From an uncultured Aquimonas sp. (lineage in GTDB: Bacteria; Pseudomonadota; Gammaproteobacteria; Xanthomonadales; Xanthomonadaceae): DNA of 64,000 nt. The stretch is from contig NZ_CALART010000007.1 of the NCBI RefSeq assembly GCF_937888285.1, positions 1-64,000 of the forward strand. Direction: 5' to 3'. Shown here piece after piece: positions 1 to 7,331 of the stretch. Numbering within the stretch: position 1 is the first letter of the stretch; every line of letters starts with the position of its first letter. The notes beneath the pieces are model-generated. The model was given only the letters and a program-made list of their open reading frames with translations, was not told the DNA's origin and ran no database searches. The position numbers and the translations under genes were made by a program.

Positions 1-342
1 GGCGACGGTCAGGAAGATCGGGTCAGGTTGGAAGGTGAGACAGCCGGACGCTTACCGCAGCAAACGCACAGGGTGCGACCGACCCACTCGTCTGCGCACC
101 CGCAGTACCTGGCGGTGCATGCCGAAGACACTGCGCGCCAACGCCTCTAGCGCGCCTGGGTCCAATCGGCAATCACGCCGGACGAAGTCGAAGAGATCAG
201 GCGACGCCTGCAGTGCCAGCATGCTTTCGGAACGGAGCGCTTCCGACAGATGATCGAGGAGCAACTGCAGCGCCGAGCAGGGCTCGCAAAGATCGGCCGG
301 CCTCGGAAGTCAGCGCATCAGGCGCCTGCGGACGCGCGTTGA
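1..342 (+). pseudogene. RayT-type transposase, C-terminal relic
   Basis: Reading from base 1, this frame ends at TGA 340-342 and is broken by an in-frame TAG at 148-150. The downstream half contains DEVEEIRRRL, FGTERFRQMIEEQLQRR and a final IGRPRK. This looks like the C-terminal end of REP-associated tyrosine (IS200-like, Y1) transposases. The catalytic N-terminal part lies outside the window or is lost. A second relic with the same ending is at 14934-15313, so two decayed members of one lineage frame the left third of the window. This lineage differs from the elements at 1819, 4900 and 6349. No start codon can be assigned. Confidence 0.55.
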
Positions 343-521
343 TCGTGTTTTCGCTCCACGCCAGGTCACGAGAAACGGCGCCCTACTAACTCGATGCGCA
401 TCGGCCGAGACGGGCGGCCGAGCCCTCCCGCCGCGGCACCCCGATGCTACTTTGATAGCCTTGGCCCCGGGCTTAGCTACACAGCACTGACTAGCAAGCC
501 GCCTGACTCGACGAGGATCAC

Positions 522-761
522 ATGACGACTGTCCAGATCACCTTGCCCGATCAGCTCGTCCAGGAAGCGCAGCGTGCCGGTCTGCTGTCGCCCCGCGCCA
601 TCGAGCGCTGGCTGCGCGAACAGCTCAAGGCCCGGCGTGTCGATGAGCTGTTCTCCGCCATGGACCGCATGGCTGCTGTCGATGAGCCTGCTGTGATGTC
701 GCCGGAAGAGATCGCCGAGGAAGTCCGCGTCATGCGCGCCGAGCGCCGTGCCGGCCACTGA
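522..761 (+). CDS. Antitoxin of a PIN-domain toxin-antitoxin pair
   Basis: This encodes a 79-residue, charged, mostly helical protein. The N-terminus MTTVQITLPDQLVQEAQ resembles the short strand plus helix of ribbon-helix-helix type antitoxins. The middle (PRAIERWLREQLKARR) and the acidic C-terminus (PEEIAEEVRVMRAERR) would suit toxin wrapping. An AGGA-like ribosome site precedes the ATG. Its stop and the toxin start share one base (TGATG at 759-763), which indicates translational coupling and the usual antitoxin-first order. The antitoxin role is inferred mainly from this position. No clear regulatory palindrome was found in the 180 bases upstream. Confidence 0.7.
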   Translation: MTTVQITLPDQLVQEAQRAGLLSPRAIERWLREQLKARRVDELFSAMDRMAAVDEPAVMSPEEIAEEVRVMRAERRAGH

Positions 762-1183
762 TGCGGCTGGTTCTCGACACCAATGTCGTCGCGTCGGCCT
801 TGCTGTGGGGCGGTGTTCCGCGCGTTTTGCTTCAGTCCCGCCGTGAGCAGCGCGTCATGCTGTTCACCAGCACGCCGCTGCTCGCCGAGCTGACCGACAT
901 CCTCGGCCGCCGCAGGTTCGAGAAGAAGATCGCCGCCTCGCTCATGTCAGTCGATCAGCTGGTCGACCGGTATTCCGATCTCACCCTCATGGTGCGCCCC
1001 ATCGCTGTCACCGGCGTCGCCCCGGATCCCGACGACGATGTCGTCATCGGCACCGCACTCGCGGCTCGCGCCGAACTGATCGTCACCGGCGACAAAGGCT
1101 TGCTCTCGGTCAACGCACACCAGGGCGTGCGAGTTGTCGGTGTAGGCGAGGCAGTGGCTGAAATCGAGAAGGTGCGGAAATGA
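761..1183 (+). CDS. Putative toxin, PIN-domain ribonuclease (COG1569-like)
   Basis: This 140-residue protein has the PIN architecture. It opens with LVLDTNVVASALLWGG, which carries the first metal-binding Asp. It has a central Glu in LLAELTDILGRRRFEKK and later acidic residues in PDPDDDVVIGTALAARAELIVTGDKGLL. These residues bind the divalent metal used to cleave RNA in this family. Length and order match the family annotated as putative toxin component near PIN domain. The gene overlaps the antitoxin by one base. The RNA target cannot be told from sequence. The gene appears intact. Confidence 0.85.
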   Translation: MRLVLDTNVVASALLWGGVPRVLLQSRREQRVMLFTSTPLLAELTDILGRRRFEKKIAASLMSVDQLVDRYSDLTLMVRPIAVTGVAPDPDDDVVIGTALAARAELIVTGDKGLLSVNAHQGVRVVGVGEAVAEIEKVRK

Positions 1184-1282
1184 CGAAGCGCCGCGCAAGG
1201 CGAGGCTTCGTCGTTGCGTTGGCGGCCAATGCTATGAAGCTGAACTTGGCGCTGGGTTCCTTGCACCACCAGGCTTGGCCCT

Positions 1283-1375
1283 CTTGCCTACAGGTTGCAG
1301 ATCGTCTACGTGAAGTTCATCGGCACACACGAGGCCTACGACGCGATCGATGCGGCAACCGTTGAGATGGCCTGA
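1283..1375 (+). pseudogene. HigB-type toxin, C-terminal remnant
   Basis: The frame ending at TGA 1373-1375 reads YRLQIVYVKFIGTHEAYDAI followed by DAATVEMA. This matches the C-terminal strand of HigB mRNA interferases, where the usual text is close to VVYIRFVGTHxxYDxIDAxT. The rest of the toxin, about 70 residues, is missing. The YRL and VYVKF pieces sit closer together than in full-length HigB, so an internal deletion is likely as well. The intact higA follows 15 bases downstream, so this is a higBA operon whose toxin has decayed while the antitoxin remains. Confidence 0.65.
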
Positions 1376-1390
1376 GGGCCGGAGCACAGC

Positions 1391-1762
1391 ATGGACATCC
1401 ACCCCATCCGCACTGAAGCAGACTACAAGGCCGCCCTCAGGGACATCTCTGCCTTGATGGAGTCCGACCCCGACCTGGGCACCCCGGAGGGCGATCGCCT
1501 CGACATCCTCGCCACGCTGGTGCAGGCCTGGGAAGCCCGACACTGCCCCATCGCCCCACCGGATCCGGTGGAGGCCATCAAGTTCCGCATGGAGCAGAGC
1601 GGTCTGTCCGTCAAGGATCTGGAACCTCTCATCGGCAAGAGCAATCGGGTTTACGAAGTGCTGAACCGCAAGCGTCCGCTGACGCTGGCGATGATTCGCA
1701 GACTGCACCACGGGCTTGGTATCCCGGCCGAAGTGCTGATCGCGGAATCTGCGCTCGGGTGA
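1391..1762 (+). CDS. higA: HigA-type antitoxin / XRE-like regulator
   Basis: This is a 123-residue protein. The N-terminus (IRTEADYKAALRDISALM) is typical of the HigA antitoxin that pairs with HigB. A C-terminal helix-turn-helix covers about residues 63-118 (MEQSGLSVKDLEPLIGKSNR, then VLNRKRPLTLAMIRRLHHGL). It would bind the operon operator and neutralise HigB. The partner toxin directly upstream is only a fragment, so this is now an orphan antitoxin. It could still counter related toxins elsewhere or act only as a DNA-binding protein. The gene is intact. Confidence 0.85.
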   Translation: MDIHPIRTEADYKAALRDISALMESDPDLGTPEGDRLDILATLVQAWEARHCPIAPPDPVEAIKFRMEQSGLSVKDLEPLIGKSNRVYEVLNRKRPLTLAMIRRLHHGLGIPAEVLIAESALG

Positions 1763-2240
1763 GGCGGGGGCGAGGCTGGGGGGTCCACTTCTCAGGCGGC
1801 GCGCAGCGAATGCGAAAGAACGGAGTCAGGTTCACTTGCCCGGTCGCGTTCAATGATTTGGCCGGCCGATGTGCCGGCCGAACGCTGGCGAAGCGCTGGG
1901 TCTTGGCTTCGACCATCGCACAAAAGTCGTCGCGGCCGTAGGCGCGTTGCTGCTGCAGGTAGAGCCGGATCGCGGCCAGGTCTTCGTCGCTGATCGCCTT
2001 GGAAAGCAGGGCGCGATAGGGGTCTGCACCGATCGCTTGCTGGACGGGGTGCGGGCTCAGCAGCGGATCCTCGCGGAGCCCGCACAGGCCCGCGCAGCTC
2101 GACCACGGAAATGCGGCAGGGTCGTCCGTCATGCGGGCGCGGACGGGGTTCAGGTCGATGTAGCGGCTGCAGCGCATGTTTCCACGCTGCACGATGTGCT
2201 GCGGAATGCCTGGCAGGTCGAGTCGAGGTTGGCGGGTCAT
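1629..2240 (-). pseudogene. RayT transposase with internal deletion (no catalytic core)
   Basis: The N-terminus (PGIPQHIVQRGN) and C-terminal half (CSRYIDLNPVRARMTDDP onward) are nearly identical to the full copies at 4788-5600 and 6366-7049. However, 93 residues between RGN and RCSRY are missing, an in-frame loss of 279 bp. The lost part carries the HVH metal-binding motif and the Tyr of RRYVGQFNARH, so the product cannot be an active transposase. The frame does not stop at the element end. The position that is TAA in the 6349 copy is CAA here, so it reads on for about 70 codons antisense to higA. Confidence 0.85.
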
Positions 2241-2344
2241 GTGCGCAGAATCGCTGCAGCGCTGGCCACCCTACGTGGGCACAACGCTGGCGTTGGAGTA
2301 GGAATTCGGCGCGCGGGGCTGTCGGAAGTGAACCTGATCCTGTT
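1819..2344 (-). mobile_element. Internally deleted RayT element, 526 bp
   Basis: This is a shortened copy of the 805-bp elements at 4900-5704 and 6349-7153. The left end AACGGAGTCAGGTTCACTT (1819-1837) and right end AAGTGAACCTGATCCTGTT (2326-2344) are imperfect inverted repeats of one another. They match the ends of the other copies with one to a few changes. The size difference is exactly 279 bp, taken from the middle of the transposase gene. It is therefore a non-autonomous derivative that could only move if a full copy acted on its ends. Confidence 0.8.
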
Positions 2345-2401
2345 TCCCCGGACCCCGTTTCCCGTTGGCTGTGTGTCCCGGTAGTGACCCTCAAAAGCGG
2401 G

Positions 2402-4540
2402 CTAATCGAAGTTGTCAGCGAAAATGAACGCGGGATCCGTAAGCCGCAGTTGGAACGTGGTGAATGATCGGCCCACAGAAATTAGCCAGCCTCCCTGCGA
2501 GGAGGCGACACTCAAGTTGTCGCCCACGCCGGGCTCGCTGCCAATCCAGCCCGAGCTTGCCAGCACCTCTCCTTGACGGTCGATGAGAAGCAGGCGCTCG
2601 CCGGCAATGGCAAGCAGCCTGTCATCAATGTCAGGAAGGCGAACGAGCTTCTCTACCGGCGCCGGCAGCGTGAATCCACTTGTCACCGAGCCCGAGACAG
2701 GGTCGATCAGGACCACCTCGCCCTCGCGGGTGAAGGACAACACGACTGGCGCCAGCTGGTCAGACAGGATCAATGCGCCTGCGGTGGGTCGAGAAAGAGT
2801 CCACTCCCGCACGCCCAAGGAGGCATCGAAGGCAGTGAGTCCTCCGGTGAACGCGAGCAGATACTCAGCTGCCGGGTCCGAGTCCAACTGGCCGACGTCG
2901 AGCGAAAGGCCCTCATCATATGGGCCAGCCACGGTCTCGGAACGCCATAGTAGATTGCCCAGAGGCAGCGCGTAGACCTCCAACCTTACGTTCTCCGGCG
3001 CGTTGTATTGATGGATTGCGACCAGCAACTCGGCGGGCCCGCCGGGCACATGCTGAACCAAACGCGACGCAGAGACTGTATGCGGCCAGCGCCCAATCGG
3101 CGTGGGGATCTGATGTTCGACCTCACGAGTGCGTCCATCCACAATGAGTATTCGCCACTCGTCGAACGGCTTGGCTCCGACCGCAATTAGTTCCAGCGCC
3201 GTGTCGCCGTCGAGCTGAGAAGCGTGCAGGCTGCGGTAGCCGGTCTGGAAGGGTGCGAAGCCGTTGCCGATCTCGTAGGGTGCTCGCCACACTTCGGTTT
3301 GCGTGGCCGCGTTGAGTATGCGCAGCAAGCCTTTGTATGCCGAGGGATTGGACGTTCCCACAACCCACTCGAGTGTGCCGTCTTGGTCGAGGTCGGCAAG
3401 GAGGGATGCGGTTGCGCCTTGGCGGTAGTTCTCGACCATCAACCTAGGCAGGGCGGAGGCCGGGTCCATGATGACGGCTCCGAAGTTCTCTTCGGTGTTG
3501 GTGCTACCCTCGCCGCGAGCGGTGAACCAGACCTCATCCCTTCCATCCGCGTCGAAATCCAGCAGTCCCAGCGCGTCCATGCCATTGCCTGGATTGTGCA
3601 TTTCGTACAGCATCCGGCGGCCCGGGGAGTCGTAGACCCGAACCGCTCCCCACTGACCATCGCCCACAGCGAACTCGTCCTGACCATCGCCTTCGATATC
3701 GCCAACTGCGACCGCATCGGTATCGAAGTTTGGCATGCTCCAGGACACGCCATAGGGCGCTGTCGTGAAGCCGCTCAGGGAGTCCCAATCGCGTGCGCCA
3801 ACGAACCCCTGGCCACCTGACTCCAGTAGCCGACCTATCGCGACATAGGTGCCGAATCCCTCTGGGCGCGACCAGTCAAGCATGCGCGTGGCGCCGTCGA
3901 TCACGAGGCCAGGCGCAGAGTCGCCTCCAGCGACAATAATCTCGAGCGCCGGATCCTGGTCGAGCGTAGCTAGAGCTAGGTCTGCAGCTTGCACCTTCAT
4001 GCTCCACTCTGGCGTACCGCTTGGTAGAGAGTAAGCACTCAGCGTACCCTGGCCCGCGCACAGCAGCTCCAGCTCCCCATCACCATCAATATCGCCGATG
4101 CGCGCGATGCGCGTGACGTGTGCGACCTCGAAGGCGCCGATCTCCGCAAGGGGCCAGCCACCGTAGCGCCTCGCCACGCGATCGGGGCCGATGCTCACCA
4201 CGCGTGTGTCTCCGTGGCTGACTGTCGCAAGCGCATCAATTGCTAGCGGTGGCAGGATGAGGCTCTGCTTGAGCCCCAACGCGGAGGATCCATGGGGCCG
4301 TCCGTAGACCAGGAGCAGGGAAGCGGGGCCGTTTCCACTGGTGACGAGATCGGCTTTACCATCCTGGTCGACATCGACCTCACCCCAGCCTTGGACACCA
4401 ATAGGACCCAGGCGGTGCAGAGCGTGGCCGAGCACCGGAATGCCCGCAGGGGCGTCTGATCCGATTGCTGCAGTGGAAGCGAGCAGCAAAAAAAAGGCGG
4501 TCGATCGAGAGGTCCTCACGGAGCACGCGTTTGAATTCAT
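2402..4540 (-). CDS. Secreted FG-GAP/VCBS repeat protein
   Basis: This 712-residue protein starts at MNSNACSVRTSRSTAFFLLL, a signal peptide that probably ends near the Ala/Gly residues around position 25. An upstream start at 4639 would put 33 unlikely residues before it. The mature part consists of beta-propeller-like repeats with calcium-type loops such as DVDQDGKADLV, DIDGDGELELL, DIEGDGQDEFAV, DFDADGRDEVWF and DLDQDGTLEWVV. This is the FG-GAP/VCBS pattern of integrin-like extracellular proteins. It ends in PAFIFADNFD, a variant of the FADGFE tail shared by four other secreted proteins in this window. It lies alone between two RayT elements. The function beyond surface or extracellular placement is unknown. 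Confidence 0.85.
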   Translation of the reverse strand: MNSNACSVRTSRSTAFFLLLASTAAIGSDAPAGIPVLGHALHRLGPIGVQGWGEVDVDQDGKADLVTSGNGPASLLLVYGRPHGSSALGLKQSLILPPLAIDALATVSHGDTRVVSIGPDRVARRYGGWPLAEIGAFEVAHVTRIARIGDIDGDGELELLCAGQGTLSAYSLPSGTPEWSMKVQAADLALATLDQDPALEIIVAGGDSAPGLVIDGATRMLDWSRPEGFGTYVAIGRLLESGGQGFVGARDWDSLSGFTTAPYGVSWSMPNFDTDAVAVGDIEGDGQDEFAVGDGQWGAVRVYDSPGRRMLYEMHNPGNGMDALGLLDFDADGRDEVWFTARGEGSTNTEENFGAVIMDPASALPRLMVENYRQGATASLLADLDQDGTLEWVVGTSNPSAYKGLLRILNAATQTEVWRAPYEIGNGFAPFQTGYRSLHASQLDGDTALELIAVGAKPFDEWRILIVDGRTREVEHQIPTPIGRWPHTVSASRLVQHVPGGPAELLVAIHQYNAPENVRLEVYALPLGNLLWRSETVAGPYDEGLSLDVGQLDSDPAAEYLLAFTGGLTAFDASLGVREWTLSRPTAGALILSDQLAPVVLSFTREGEVVLIDPVSGSVTSGFTLPAPVEKLVRLPDIDDRLLAIAGERLLLIDRQGEVLASSGWIGSEPGVGDNLSVASSQGGWLISVGRSFTTFQLRLTDPAFIFADNFD

Positions 4541-4787
4541 GGCAGTCTTGATAGGTTCGCGAAGTTGTTGAACAAAGTTTCCGAATCTCAATTGACGTAA
4601 GGCTCGGCTAGGGAGACCCGCGACGCGCACGATCTCCATCGCTCGGCCATGTCAATTGCCATCCGTTCGCATTAAAGCAGGTAAAACAGGGGTCGAAACC
4701 ACTTTTTTGAGGGGCGGCGCGCAGGAAGTGCGGCGCTTCCTCGGGGCGATTGCTGTGGCGTGAGTGATGTCGAAGGCTGAGTGGTTC

Positions 4788-5600
4788 CTACCCCAAGTGC
4801 ATCGAAAGCCTGATTTCGCACGCGTGCGTCGGCACCGAGCATGGGCCTTTGCTCAAGACCCTCTCGACGCCATGCCAAGACAGCCACGCTTCGACCAAGA
4901 ACGGCGTCAGGTTCACTTGCCCGGTCGCTTTCTTTGATCTGGCCGGCCGATGTGCCGGCCGCACGCTGGCGAAGCGCTGGGTCTTGGCTTCGACCATCGC
5001 ACGAAAGTCGTCGCGGCCGTAGGCGCGTTGCTGCTGCAGGTAGAGCCGGATCGCGGCCAGGTCTTCGTCGCTGATCGCCTTGGAAAGCAGGGCGCGATAG
5101 GGGTCTGCACCGATCGCTTGCTGGACGGGGTGCGGGCTCAGCAGCGGATCCTCGCGGAGCCCGCGCAGGCCCGCGCAGCTCGACCACGGAAATGCGACAG
5201 GGTCGTCCGTCATGCGGGCGCGGACGGGGTTCAGGTCGATGTAGCGGCTACAGCTCAGAAGGTAGTGTTCGCTATCGACCAGGCAGGCCTTGTACCGACC
5301 TTCCCACAGCGTTCCGGTGCGCGCGTGGCGCGCGTTGAACTGCCCGACATAGCGGCGGCCGAGCTGTTGCATCAGGCAACCTGTGGCACCCACTTCGGGC
5401 GGCGTTGCCAACAGGTGGACGTGGTTGTCCATCAGTACATAGGCGTGCAACGTGCAGCCCGTGGCGAGCAGCGCCTCCCGCAACAGTTGGCGATAGCAGG
5501 AGCGATCGGTGTCGCCCTGGAAGCAGGGAAGGCGATTGTTTCCACGCTGCACGATGTGCTGCGGAATGCCTGGCCGGTTGAGTCGAGGTTGGCGGGCCAT
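4788..5600 (-). CDS. REP-associated tyrosine transposase (RayT), read-through copy
   Basis: This is a single-strand Y1/HUH transposase of the IS200-like REP-associated family. The start is chosen at MARQPRLNRPG, matching the other copies. Visible motifs are PGIPQHIVQRGN, LMDNHVHLL (the HUH histidines), RRYVGQFNARH (probable catalytic Tyr), GTLWEGRYKACLVDS and RYIDLNPVRA. These enzymes cut and join REP hairpin DNA. The natural stop (TAA in the 6349 copy) is CAA here, so the protein gains about 43 residues encoded by flanking DNA, ending ACEIRLSMHLG. Whether this tail hurts activity is unknown. The catalytic residues are all present. Confidence 0.9.
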   Translation of the reverse strand: MARQPRLNRPGIPQHIVQRGNNRLPCFQGDTDRSCYRQLLREALLATGCTLHAYVLMDNHVHLLATPPEVGATGCLMQQLGRRYVGQFNARHARTGTLWEGRYKACLVDSEHYLLSCSRYIDLNPVRARMTDDPVAFPWSSCAGLRGLREDPLLSPHPVQQAIGADPYRALLSKAISDEDLAAIRLYLQQQRAYGRDDFRAMVEAKTQRFASVRPAHRPARSKKATGQVNLTPFLVEAWLSWHGVERVLSKGPCSVPTHACEIRLSMHLG

Positions 5601-5704
5601 GTGCACAGCATCGCTGCAGCGGTGGCCACCATGCGTGGGCACAACGCTGGCGATGCTGTAGGACTTCGGCGCGCGGGGCTGTCGGAAGTGAACCTGACCC
5701 CGTT
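4900..5704 (-). mobile_element. RayT element, 805 bp, with 19-bp inverted ends
   Basis: The left end AACGGCGTCAGGTTCACTT (4900-4918) and right end AAGTGAACCTGACCCCGTT (5686-5704) are inverted repeats with one mismatch. The unit contains one transposase gene on the minus strand. It is almost identical in length and sequence to 6349-7153. The right end lies four bases from the stop codon of higA (5709), so the element abuts the toxin-antitoxin operon. To the left, the + strand shows a short reading MPRQPRFD (from 4872) resembling the start of another RayT gene, cut by this element. Confidence 0.8.
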
Positions 5705-5708
5705 TCCC

Positions 5709-5999
5709 TCAAGCGGCAACCCGCTCGATCAACTTGAGCTTGCCGCCCAAGGCACGCCTGGCTTCCTCCAGGTCGTAGTCCGCCTGCAGGCCGAGCCAGA
5801 AGCGTTCGCTGGTGCCGAGTGCCGCAGCTAGACGCACGGCGGTGTCGGCGCTGATGCCACGCTTGCCGAGCACGATCTCGTTGATGCGGCGCGGCGGCAC
5901 GCCTACGGCACGCGCCAGCGCGTTCTGGCTGAGGCCAAGGGGGCTGAGGAACTCTTCCAGCAGGATCTCGCCGGGGTGGATGTTTGGCAGCACTTTCAT
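5709..5999 (-). CDS. higA: HigA/GraA-family antitoxin
   Basis: This 96-residue XRE-family antitoxin begins MKVLPNIHPGEILLEEFLSP, the signature of the HigA/VapI (GraA) family. A helix-turn-helix follows at about residues 22-65 (LSQNALARAVGVPPRRINEI, then GKRGISADTAVRLAAALG). It should bind the HigB toxin encoded just upstream and repress the shared promoter. It is the second gene of a toxin-first operon, 14 bases after higB. Its last codons reach to within four bases of a RayT element end, but nothing is missing compared with the usual family ending. Confidence 0.93.
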   Translation of the reverse strand: MKVLPNIHPGEILLEEFLSPLGLSQNALARAVGVPPRRINEIVLGKRGISADTAVRLAAALGTSERFWLGLQADYDLEEARRALGGKLKLIERVAA

Positions 6000-6013
6000 G
6001 ATGGGCGCACACC

Positions 6014-6295
6014 TCAGTGGTAGTCGACGATCTCAACATCGAGAGCGTCACCGTTCTTCCAGCGGAAGCAGATTCGCCACTGGTCGTTGATGCGGATGCT
6101 GTGCTGACCCTTGCGGTCACCCTTGAGCGCTACCAGCCTGTTGGCGGGCGGTATTCTCAGGTCATCGAGACTGGCGGCGTTGTTGAGCATGCGCAGCTTG
6201 CGACGGGCGACGTGCTGGATGTCAGCGGGCAGCCGCCGGGATGGCGAGCCGCCCCAGATCCTCTCGGCTTCCTTGTCGTTGAAGGTCCGGATCAC
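6014..6295 (-). CDS. higB: HigB/GraT-family toxin (RelE fold ribonuclease)
   Basis: This 93-residue protein matches the plasmid-maintenance killer (HigB/GraT) family. It shows a MIRTFNDKEAERIW start, the central NRLVALKGDRKGQHSIRIND, and the closing QWRICFRWKNGDALDVEIVDYH with Arg and His residues expected in the RelE-type active site. The family cleaves mRNA on the ribosome. Translation starts at GTG (6293-6295), chosen because family members start with the same IR-F pattern. No Shine-Dalgarno sequence is visible, and the predicted -10 box lies only about seven bases upstream, so the mRNA may be leaderless. The toxin precedes the antitoxin, as usual for higBA. Confidence 0.92.
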   Translation of the reverse strand: MIRTFNDKEAERIWGGSPSRRLPADIQHVARRKLRMLNNAASLDDLRIPPANRLVALKGDRKGQHSIRINDQWRICFRWKNGDALDVEIVDYH

Positions 6296-6301
6296 ATTGC
6301 A

Positions 6302-6338
6302 ACCATAGCGCTGGGCGTTATATGACGCAAGGCGTTAT
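6302..6338 (-). promoter_or_regulatory. Predicted higBA promoter and operator
   Basis: On the minus strand TTGCGT (6325-6330) and TATGGT (6302-6307) form a sigma-70-like promoter with a 17-bp spacer just before higB. Two direct copies of GGCGTTAT (6314-6321 and 6331-6338, + strand) overlap it. They would suit binding of the HigA helix-turn-helix for autoregulation. The left end of a RayT element begins 11 bases beyond, so the operon has kept its promoter between two elements. This is a prediction by eye. Confidence 0.45.
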
Positions 6339-6348
6339 GGCAACCAAG

Positions 6349-7153
6349 AACGGGGTCAGGTTCACTTACCCGGTCGCGTTCATTGATCTGGCCGGCCGAT
6401 ATGCCGGCCGCACGCTGGCGAAGCGCTGGGTCTTGGCTTCGACCATCGCCCGAAAGTCGTCGCGGCCGTAGGCGCTTTGCTGCTGCAGGTAGAGCCAGAT
6501 CGCGGCCAGGTCTTCGTCGCTGATCGCCTCGGAGAGCAGGGCGCGATAGGGGTCTGCACCGATCGCTTGCTGGACGGGGTGCGGGCTCAGCAGCGGCTCC
6601 TCGCGGAGCCCGCACAGGCCCGCGCAGCTCGACCACGGAAATGCGACAGGGTCGTCCGTCATGCGTGCGCGGACGGGGTTCAGGTCGATGTAGCGGCTGC
6701 AGCGCAGAAGATGGTGATCGCTATCGACCAGACAGGCCTTGTACCGACCTTCCCAGAGCGTTCCGGTGCGCGCGTGGCGCGCGTTGAACTGCCCGACATA
6801 GCGGCGGCCGAGCTGTTGCATCAGGCAACCTGTGGCACCCACTTCGGGCGGCGTTGCCAACAGGTGGACGTGGTTGTCCATCAGTACATAGGCGTGCAAC
6901 GTGCAGCCCGTGGCGAGCAGCGCCTCCCGCAACAGTTGGCGATAGCAGGAGCGATCGGTGTCGCCCTGGAAGCAGGGAAGGCGATTGTTTCCACGCTGCA
7001 CGATGTGCTGCGGAATGCCTGGCAGGTCGAGTCGAGGTTGGCGGGCCATGTGCCCAGCATCGCTGCAGCGCTGGCCACCCTACGTGGGCACAACGCTGGC
7101 GATGTTGTAGGACTTCGGCGCGCGGGGCTGTCGGAAGTGAACCTGACCCCGTT
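6349..7153 (-). mobile_element. RayT element, 805 bp, with perfect 19-bp inverted ends
   Basis: AACGGGGTCAGGTTCACTT at 6349-6367 and its exact reverse complement AAGTGAACCTGACCCCGTT at 7135-7153 bound a single RayT gene. This is the best-preserved of three copies and likely closest to the active form. Its transposase stops at TAA (6366-6368) inside the left end. Together with the copy at 4900-5704 it brackets higBA in direct orientation. Outside the right end lies a fragment of an unrelated gene. Confidence 0.85.
6366..7049 (-). CDS. REP-associated tyrosine transposase (RayT), full copy
   Basis: This 227-residue HUH transposase has His60-Val-His62 in LMDNHVHLL and a probable catalytic Tyr84 in RRYVGQFNARH. 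Family landmarks PGIPQHIVQRGN, GTLWEGRYKACLVDS and RYIDLNPVRARM are also visible. Such proteins process REP/BIME palindromes as single strands, and the many REP-like repeats in the window are plausible substrates. It ends at RPARSMNATG followed by TAA, whereas the other two copies have CAA at this place. All expected motifs are intact, so this copy could supply activity in trans to the other two. Confidence 0.92.
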   Translation of the reverse strand: MARQPRLDLPGIPQHIVQRGNNRLPCFQGDTDRSCYRQLLREALLATGCTLHAYVLMDNHVHLLATPPEVGATGCLMQQLGRRYVGQFNARHARTGTLWEGRYKACLVDSDHHLLRCSRYIDLNPVRARMTDDPVAFPWSSCAGLCGLREEPLLSPHPVQQAIGADPYRALLSEAISDEDLAAIWLYLQQQSAYGRDDFRAMVEAKTQRFASVRPAYRPARSMNATG

Positions 7154-7156
7154 TCC

Positions 7157-7290
7157 GCCCCGATCAGGCCGGATTCCTTCTCGCCACCCGCAGACGCTGC
7201 GCCGCGCGCGGGCTTGATCTTGAAGATCCAGTCGTCGCCGTAGTCGAAGCGATAGAACAGCGCGTGCTTGGCAGGCAGGGGGAACAGTGG
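7157..7290 (-). pseudogene. Fragment of a pRiA4b ORF-3-like protein
   Basis: Minus-strand translation gives PLPAKHALFYRFDYGDDWIF followed by KIKPARG. The HALFYxFDYGDDW pattern is characteristic of the plasmid pRiA4b ORF-3-like family, whose function is unknown. Only about 40 residues remain. The left side is cut by the RayT element end at 7153, and on the right no start or further family sequence is found before the regulator gene. It is probably a gene destroyed by the element insertion or by a deletion next to it. Confidence 0.45.
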
Positions 7291-7331
7291 GGCCAGCGTT
7301 CGCCGGCTCGCTGAAGTCCGGTGCGGCAGCG

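Noticed and set aside
4900..7153. Classical composite transposon
   Set aside because: RayT enzymes act on single strands at palindromes and do not normally move whole segments between two copies; no target duplication was found. Kept only as a suggestive arrangement.
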